Origin: Desulfovibrio sp.
GTDB taxonomy: Bacteria > Desulfobacterota > Desulfovibrionia > Desulfovibrionales > Desulfovibrionaceae
NCBI GenBank assembly: GCA_016218665.1
Contig: JACRDI010000021.1
Coordinates: 1-64,000, forward strand
Direction: 5' to 3'
Length of the DNA: 64,000 bases
Made by a program: the position numbers and the translations under genes. The notes beneath the pieces were generated by a model that saw nothing but the letters and a program-made list of their open reading frames with translations, ran no database searches and had not been told where the DNA came from. Positions 58,312-64,000 of the stretch are shown here, one piece after another (positions within the stretch are counted from its first letter, which is position 1; every line of letters begins with the position of its first letter).

Positions 58312-60612
58312 CTATTTGAGCGTCGCTTCGGTCATGCCGTCGCCGCCGCGGTCCTCGTTGGCGAGGCAGAAGGAGGCCACGCCCGGCGCGGTGCGCAGAA
58401 AGGCGTGCACCTCCTTGCGCAAGGCCCCAGTGCCGCGGCCGTGCACGATCTCCACCGCGCTCGCGCCGCGGAGCAGCGAGGCGTCCAGGAACTGCTCCAG
58501 CATGGCCAGGGCCTCGTCGGCCCGCTGGCCGCGCAGGTCGATGCGCGGGGTGAAGCCGAGGTCGGCCGTGACGCCCTGAGAGGACTTCTCCGCCTTCCTG
58601 GGGCTCTTGCCATCCAGGGTAAGGCCGTCGAAGGCCACCCACATGGCCACGCCGGAAAAATCCACCTTCACCTGGCGCTTGCGCTCGTCCTTCTCGACCA
58701 CGGCGCCGGCCTTGTTCCACGCCGCGTACACCACGCGCTTGCCGGGCGCGATGTCCGCCCAGTCCAGCGCCGGGGCCTGGGGCGCGGCGTCCTCGCGGGC
58801 GGCGGGCTCCAGGCGCTCGCGCACGTCGGAAAGCTTCTTGAGGGCCTGCTTGCGGCCGATGCGCTCGCTCTTCCACTCGCGCAGCACGCCCTGGGCCATC
58901 TCGCGCACCTCGGTCAGCAGCTTCACGCGCTCCTTCTCGTACCTGGCCTCCAGGCCGTCGCGCTTCTTCTTGAGGGCGGCGCGTTCGTCGGCCAGGGCCT
59001 CGTTCTCGCGCTCGCGCCTCACCGCGAGGGAGTTCAGGCGGTCCAGCACGGCGCTGGTGTCGGAGCCGTCGAGGAGCAGGTACTGCTCGGCGCGCGACAG
59101 GATGCCGCGCGGCAGGCCGTGCTCGCGGGCCACGTCCAGGGCGATGCTGGCGCCCACCTGGTCGTAGGCCAGGCGGTACAGGGGCTTCTTGGTGGCGGGG
59201 TCGAACAGCACGCTGGCCGCGCGCACGCGGTCCGTGGCCAGGGCGTAGGCCTTGAGGGCCGGGAAGTGCGTGGCCGCAAAGCTGGCCGCGCCACGGTCCA
59301 GCAGGCCGTCGATGACCGCCTGGGCCAGGGCGGCGCCCTGGGTGGGGTCCGTGCCCGCGCCGAACTCGTCCAGCAGGAAGAGCGTGCGCTCGTTCACCCG
59401 GTCCCACACGCGGGAAATGTACTGGATCTGCGCCGTGAAGGTGCTGACGTGCTCTTCCAGGCTCTGCTCGTCGCCCAGCACCACGAAGATGTCCGTCCAC
59501 AGGGGCAGCGAGGAGCCTTCGGCCACGGGCACGGGCAGGCCGGAGAAGGCCATGAGCGCGATGAGGCCCATGGTCTTGAGGCACACGGTCTTGCCGCCGG
59601 CGTTGCCGCCGCTGACGATGAGCGCCAGCTGGCCTTCCTGGAGCTTGATGTCCAGGGGCTGGGTGCCCGGGCTGTGCAGGGCCAGCAAGGGGTGCCGGGC
59701 CTGGATGAGCCGCGCGGGCAGCCCCTCGCCGATGTCCAGGGCGCGGGCGTTCGTCTCGTCGGCCAAGCGGGCCTTGGCCATGAGCAGGTCCAGCTGCACC
59801 AGGGCGTCGTAGCTGGCCACAACGCCGGGGCGCTCCTGCCGGATGAGTCCGGTCAGATATTCCAGAACCTTGCGCTCCTCGGCGCGCTCCTCCCGCTTCA
59901 GCTCCTGCAGGGTGTTGTTGATCTCCACCAGGAACATGGGCTCGAAGTAGCAGGTCTCCCCGGTCTGGGAGTAGTCATGGATGATGCCGGGAAAGCGGTT
60001 CTTGAAGTTCACCTTGAGGGGCAGCACGTAGCGGTCGGACGAGATGGTGACGTAGTCGTCCTGCAGGTAGTGCGAAATGTTCTCGGACAGGACGAAGTCC
60101 TTGACCCGCTTGGTGCACTTCTGGTGGATGCCGCGGATTTCCTGGCGCACGGAGAAGAGCCCCGGCGAGCTCTCGTCCTTGAGGCGGCCGTCCTGGTCCA
60201 GGCAGCGCTTGACGCCGCTCCAGGTGGCCTGGGGCCAGGGGGCGCCGGCCACGACCTCCACCAGCTCGTCCCAGCCGCGCTCGGTGTAGGGCTCAAGCAG
60301 GTCGCGGGCGTGCCGCGCCTGGCCCAGGGTGAGCGACAGCGCGAAGAGCGCGTCCAGGTCGAGGACGCGGTGGGAAATGTCGAGTTCGGGGAAGAAAAGA
60401 GCGAAGTCGGGAAAGGCCACCAGCTTGAACCCGGACTCGCGCACCCAGCGCAGGGCCTGGTCCAGCAGCGTCAGCTCGCGCCGCACGGCCTGGGCGGTGG
60501 ACAAGGGGTGCAGGGCAAGGCACGCCGAGGCGCCGGGCTCGGACACGGCGAAACCCGAAAGCTCCCTCAGGACCTTCGGGAACTCCAGCAGCTGCAGGGT
60601 TCTCGGTTCCAT
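58312..60612 (-). CDS. mutS2: Endonuclease MutS2
   Basis: SGGNAGGKTVCLKTMGLIALMAFSGLPVP; LLDEFGAGTDPTQGAALAQAVID; C-terminal Smr IDLRGQRADEAL...VEIVHGRGTGALRKEVH. Confidence 0.95.
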   Translation of the reverse strand: MEPRTLQLLEFPKVLRELSGFAVSEPGASACLALHPLSTAQAVRRELTLLDQALRWVRESGFKLVAFPDFALFFPELDISHRVLDLDALFALSLTLGQARHARDLLEPYTERGWDELVEVVAGAPWPQATWSGVKRCLDQDGRLKDESSPGLFSVRQEIRGIHQKCTKRVKDFVLSENISHYLQDDYVTISSDRYVLPLKVNFKNRFPGIIHDYSQTGETCYFEPMFLVEINNTLQELKREERAEERKVLEYLTGLIRQERPGVVASYDALVQLDLLMAKARLADETNARALDIGEGLPARLIQARHPLLALHSPGTQPLDIKLQEGQLALIVSGGNAGGKTVCLKTMGLIALMAFSGLPVPVAEGSSLPLWTDIFVVLGDEQSLEEHVSTFTAQIQYISRVWDRVNERTLFLLDEFGAGTDPTQGAALAQAVIDGLLDRGAASFAATHFPALKAYALATDRVRAASVLFDPATKKPLYRLAYDQVGASIALDVAREHGLPRGILSRAEQYLLLDGSDTSAVLDRLNSLAVRRERENEALADERAALKKKRDGLEARYEKERVKLLTEVREMAQGVLREWKSERIGRKQALKKLSDVRERLEPAAREDAAPQAPALDWADIAPGKRVVYAAWNKAGAVVEKDERKRQVKVDFSGVAMWVAFDGLTLDGKSPRKAEKSSQGVTADLGFTPRIDLRGQRADEALAMLEQFLDASLLRGASAVEIVHGRGTGALRKEVHAFLRTAPGVASFCLANEDRGGDGMTEATLK

Positions 60613-60622
60613 GAAGGCCCGC

Positions 60623-61072
60623 TTAGGAGGAAAGTCTGGCGCGAACGGCCTCGCTGGCCTTCTTGCCGTCGTAGCGCCCCTTGTAGGCGGCGGACAGGGC
60701 CTGCATGACCTTGCCCATGTCCTTGGGCCCCTGGGCGCCGGTCTCGGCCGCGAGCCGGTCGATGGCCTGGGCGAGGTCCTCGTCGCTCAAGGGCGCGGGC
60801 ATGTAGTCCTGCAGCACGACGAGTTCGGCGGCCTCCACGGCGGCGAGGTCGGCGCGGGCGGCCTTCTCGTACTGGTCGATGGATTCGCGGCGCTGCTTGA
60901 TCTGGCGGGAGATGAGCTCAAGGTAGTCGTCGTCGGTGAGCGGACGCAGCACTTCGACGCCGCGGTTCTTGGCGGCTGTCTTGAGGTGTCTCAAGACAGC
61001 CAGCCGAACCGTGTCTTTGGCCTTGTAGGCCGCTATGTAGTCGGACTCGATGCGTCCCTGGATGGTGCTCAT
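60623..61072 (-). CDS. GatB/YqeY domain-containing protein
   Basis: [20 protein letters not shown]...[53 protein letters not shown]. Confidence 0.93.
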   Translation of the reverse strand: MSTIQGRIESDYIAAYKAKDTVRLAVLRHLKTAAKNRGVEVLRPLTDDDYLELISRQIKQRRESIDQYEKAARADLAAVEAAELVVLQDYMPAPLSDEDLAQAIDRLAAETGAQGPKDMGKVMQALSAAYKGRYDGKKASEAVRARLSS

Positions 61073-61281
61073 CCGTCGATCCTGGACTTGCGCATCTTCT
61101 TGACGAGGCGCTTTTTGGCAGCCGCCTTCTTCTTCTTTTCCTGGACGCTGGGCTTCTCGTAGTGCTGACGCTTCTTCAGCTCGGAGAGGACGCCGGCCTT
61201 CTCGACCTGCTTCTTGAAACGGCGCAGGGCGATTTCGAAGTTATCGCTGTCATCCAACAGAATACCGGGCAATTGAATCAC
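61069..61281 (-). CDS. rpsU: 30S ribosomal protein S21
   Basis: [56 protein letters not shown]. Confidence 0.97.
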   Translation of the reverse strand: MIQLPGILLDDSDNFEIALRRFKKQVEKAGVLSELKKRQHYEKPSVQEKKKKAAAKKRLVKKMRKSRIDG

Positions 61282-61368
61282 CTCCCCGAACGGAACTGGT
61301 CAAATGGAAGAGAGCTTCCTTACCCCAAGGCTTCGCCATTGGCAAGCGCAAACTGGGCAGGACGTAAA

Positions 61369-61407
61369 ATCGGACCCCTCCGGCTTTCCCGGAAGGGTCC
61401 GATCGAA
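61369..61407 (-). terminator. Hairpin terminator candidate between hup operon and rpsU (minus strand)
   Basis: ATCGGACCCTTCCGGGAAAGCCGGAGGGGTCCGATTTTA on the minus strand; strong stem, short T run. Confidence 0.65.
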
Positions 61408-61434
61408 ACCTATAATGATGCCGCTTGCTTCAGA

Positions 61435-61617
61435 CTAATGCGCGGAGTGTTGCCCGTCGCCGCAGCTGTCGAACCAGGATTTCATGATGCAGTAGCCCAT
61501 CCCGGAACAGATGACGAACAGGACGATGTACAGGACACCGAAGAACACCGCGTGATCAGCCTGCCACCAGGGGAGATCCTGGGGCAAGGGGCTGTGAACA
61601 GTCTCACCGTGAAGCAT
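61435..61617 (-). CDS. Small single-TM membrane protein (60 aa)
   Basis: MLHGETVHSPLPQDLPWWQADHAVFFGVLYIVLFVICSGMGYCIMKSWFDSCGDGQHSAH; SD GGAGG on minus strand; 15 nt downstream of hup and before a terminator. Confidence 0.7.
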   Translation of the reverse strand: MLHGETVHSPLPQDLPWWQADHAVFFGVLYIVLFVICSGMGYCIMKSWFDSCGDGQHSAH

Positions 61618-61632
61618 GGGAAGCCTCCAAAT

Positions 61633-61905
61633 TTACTTTACGGCGTCTTTCAGCAGCTTGCCGGGGCGGAACTTCACCACCTTGGTGGCGGGAATCTTGA
61701 TCTCTTTGCCGGTGCGGGGGTTGCGGCCCACGCGCGCCTTGCGCTTCTCGACCTGGAAGGTGCCGAAACCGGTGAGGGTCAGCTTGCCTTCCTTCACAAG
61801 GACGTCCTCGACGGCGCCGATGAAGGCGTTGAGCGCGCGCTCGGCGTTGGCCTTGGTCAGGTTGGCCTTTTCAGCGATTTTGACAACCAGCTCAGCTTTC
61901 GTCAT
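61633..61905 (-). CDS. hup: HU family DNA-binding protein
   Basis: [83 protein letters not shown]. Confidence 0.97.
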   Translation of the reverse strand: MTKAELVVKIAEKANLTKANAERALNAFIGAVEDVLVKEGKLTLTGFGTFQVEKRKARVGRNPRTGKEIKIPATKVVKFRPGKLLKDAVK

Positions 61906-62086
61906 TTGTCCTTCCTCCTCAATTGGTGGTCAGTTTTTGCGCCCGGACCTGTCCGGATCTGCCTTGAAATTCCTTTGAGACCTGCGGGGTGCGGAGCAGA
62001 TCGCCTGGACAGTGCGCTCCTTCCTCTTGCCTCATTTGCCGCGAGACAGGCAATCCCAGCACCCGCCTCAATATGCAACTGGCCTG

Positions 62087-62115
62087 GATAAACACCAAAG
62101 CAAAAGGCAAGTCAA
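62087..62115 (-). promoter_or_regulatory. Possible sigma70 promoter upstream of hup
   Basis: Minus strand TTGACT-N17-TTTATC overlapping the rsmA stop codon. Confidence 0.3.
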
Positions 62116-62906
62116 GCAAGAAAATCAAGGGGCAGTAGTTTTGCCAGCGCCAGAAACCGTTCTGGCTCAAGCGTCTCCGGGCGCTGCACCGGGTCGATGC
62201 ACAGCGCGCGAAGCACCTCTTCATATCCTGAAACTTCGTGTGATTTCAGTATGGTACCAAGCTGCTTGCGCCGCTGCTGGAAGCACATGCGCAGTGTTGA
62301 GGAAAGACGCAACGCTTCGTGTTGCGTGGGTTTTGTGGGGCGCAAAAAAAATCGCAAAACGGCGGAGGTAACCTTTGGCTGGGGCCGGAAAACATGCGGT
62401 GGAACCCGGAACAGCAGTTCCGCCGTTGCATGGTTCTGCACAAAAACCGAGAGCGCGCCGTAGTCCTTGCCGCCCGGTTTTGCCGCCAGGCGCTGGCCGG
62501 CCTCCAGCTGGACCATGAACACGGCGCGGGCGAAGCCGGCCCGGCTCACGATGTCCCAGATGAGGGGGGAGGCAATGTTATATGGTAGGTTGCCGACGAT
62601 CTTCCAGCCTTCGGCCGGGTTCAGACTGGCCCAGTCGTAGGCCAGGGCGTCGCCGCGCACTATTTCGATGGCGGGGAAGTCGTGCTGCAGGGCGTCGGCC
62701 AGGGCGTCGTCCATCTCCAGCACCACATAGCGGCCGGGGTTGCGCTCCGCCACGTGCCGCGTCAGCGCGCCCCTCCCGGGGCCGATCTCCAGCACGTTTT
62801 CGCCGGGCTTGATGTCCAGCGCGTCCACAATCTTGCGGCAGATGTTCTGGTCCACCAGGAAGTTCTGCCCTAGGCTGCGCTTGGCCGGTGCGTATTTGCG
62901 TTCCAT
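62112..62906 (-). CDS. rsmA: 16S rRNA (adenine(1518)-N(6)/adenine(1519)-N(6))-dimethyltransferase
   Basis: APAKRSLGQNFLVDQNICRKIVDALDIKPGENVLEIGPGRGALTRHVAE; NLPYNIASPLIWDI. Confidence 0.96.
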   Translation of the reverse strand: MERKYAPAKRSLGQNFLVDQNICRKIVDALDIKPGENVLEIGPGRGALTRHVAERNPGRYVVLEMDDALADALQHDFPAIEIVRGDALAYDWASLNPAEGWKIVGNLPYNIASPLIWDIVSRAGFARAVFMVQLEAGQRLAAKPGGKDYGALSVFVQNHATAELLFRVPPHVFRPQPKVTSAVLRFFLRPTKPTQHEALRLSSTLRMCFQQRRKQLGTILKSHEVSGYEEVLRALCIDPVQRPETLEPERFLALAKLLPLDFLA

Positions 62907-62934
62907 CGGCAGCACCTACCAAGGGCTCCGCCGG

Positions 62935-62964
62935 TTGACAACAGCTTTGAGGAATCTGTAGAAC
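62935..62964 (+). promoter_or_regulatory. Candidate sigma70 promoter for apt
   Basis: TTGACA-N18-TAGAAC about 30 nt upstream of ATG 62995. Confidence 0.5.
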
Positions 62965-62994
62965 TACGCATCATTATTGGAAGGAGTCCCGCCA

Positions 62995-63504
62995 ATGGAT
63001 TTGAGAAGCTACATCCGCGACGTCCTCGACTTCAAGCCCGGCATCACGTTCTTCGACATCACGCCGCTTCTGGCCGAACCTGCGGCCTTCCGCTACGCCA
63101 TCGACGCCCTGGCCGAGCGCTACAAGGACGCCGGAGCCACCAAGATTCTGGCGGCCGAAGCGCGCGGTTTCCTCTTCGGCGCGCCCCTGGCGTACAAGAT
63201 GAACCTGGGCTTCATTCCCGTGCGCAAGCCCGGCAAGCTCCCCTACAAGACCACCAGCGTCACCTACGACCTGGAATACGGCACCGACACCCTGCAGATG
63301 CACGTGGACGCAGTGAAGCCCGGCGACCGCATCCTGATCATCGACGACCTGCTGGCCACCGGCGGCACCACCGGCGGCATGATCCAACTCGTGAAGGACG
63401 CCGGCGGCGACATCGCCGGCATCGGCTTCCTCATCGAGCTGGGCTTCCTGGACGGCCCGAGCAAGCTTGAGGGCATTCCCCACGAATACCTTCTCAAGCT
63501 TTAG
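62995..63504 (+). CDS. apt: Adenine phosphoribosyltransferase
   Basis: IRDVLDFKPGITFFDITPLL; AAEARGFLFGAPLAYKMNLGFIPVRKPGKLPYKT; RILIIDDLLATGGTTGGMIQLV. Confidence 0.97.
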   Translation: MDLRSYIRDVLDFKPGITFFDITPLLAEPAAFRYAIDALAERYKDAGATKILAAEARGFLFGAPLAYKMNLGFIPVRKPGKLPYKTTSVTYDLEYGTDTLQMHVDAVKPGDRILIIDDLLATGGTTGGMIQLVKDAGGDIAGIGFLIELGFLDGPSKLEGIPHEYLLKL

Positions 63505-63516
63505 GCTGGCCGCGCA

Positions 63517-64000
63517 ATGAGCATCATCGGCATCATCGGCGGCAGCGGCCTGGACAACCCGGACATCCTGAAGGATCCGCGTGATGAGCGCGTGAGCACG
63601 CCCTATGGCGAGCTGCCCTCGCCCGTGCGCATGGGCACCATCTCCGGGCGCACCGTGTGCCTGGTGGCCCGCCACGGCCGCGAGCACACCGTGCCCCCCA
63701 CACAGGTGAACTACCGCGCCAGCATCGACGCCCTGCGCCAGCTCGGCTGCACGGCCATCCTGGCCACCACGGCCGTGGGCTCCCTGCGCGAGGAGATCCG
63801 CCGCGGCGACCTCGTGGTGCTGGACCAGTTCATCGACTTCACCCGGCACCGCGCGGTCAGCTTCCACGAGAGCTTCGCCCCGCACGCCCCGGCGCACACG
63901 CCCATGGCCGATCCCTTCGACGCGTCCCTGCGCGCCGTTCTGAACGGCTGCTGCGACGAACTGGCCATTCCGCACCACAAGACCGGCACGGTCATCACCA
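63517..64000 (+). CDS. mtnP: S-methyl-5'-thioadenosine phosphorylase (truncated by window end)
   Basis: ATG 63517: MSIIGIIGGSGLDNPDILKDPRDERVSTPYGELPSPVRMGTISGRTVCLVARHGREHTVPPTQVNYRASIDALRQLGCTAILATTAVGSL. Confidence 0.93.
   Translation, partial: MSIIGIIGGSGLDNPDILKDPRDERVSTPYGELPSPVRMGTISGRTVCLVARHGREHTVPPTQVNYRASIDALRQLGCTAILATTAVGSLREEIRRGDLVVLDQFIDFTRHRAVSFHESFAPHAPAHTPMADPFDASLRAVLNGCCDELAIPHHKTGTVIT

Overview
The window is a gene-dense, high-GC bacterial chromosomal segment whose gene content resembles Desulfovibrio-type sulfate reducers. Supporting features are a metal-binding-LID adenylate kinase, a split archaeal-type glutamate synthase, DapL, and a DHH-CBS-poly(A)polymerase fusion. 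About 60 CDSs are supported, nearly all housekeeping: mutS, lysA, rarA, hemA, tilS, adk, secDF-yajC, glgP, dut, argD, prmA, ctpA, fliM, ndk, proC, cbiB, the rpsU-yqeY-mutS2-dnaG-rpoD macromolecular-synthesis cluster, hup, rsmA, apt and mtnP. No CRISPR array, transposon, prophage, rRNA or tRNA was recognised. The most notable non-coding signal is a 28-bp chromosome-dimer-resolution (dif) site candidate at 7232..7259. Its minus-strand sequence, TTGTCTCATAATGTAAATTATGTTAACT, matches E. coli dif at 21 of 28 positions by hand alignment. It lies about 3 kb from a XerD-type recombinase gene (10271..11233), so the window may contain the replication terminus. Other items of interest are a folK gene with no canonical in-frame start codon but an AAGGAGG-N7-ACG arrangement, a Cys-X5-His-X15-Cys-X2-Cys adenylate kinase, a five-gene split GOGAT operon with an upstream perfect inverted repeat, and a 60-aa membrane protein downstream of hup. 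All calls are by reading only; no searches were run.
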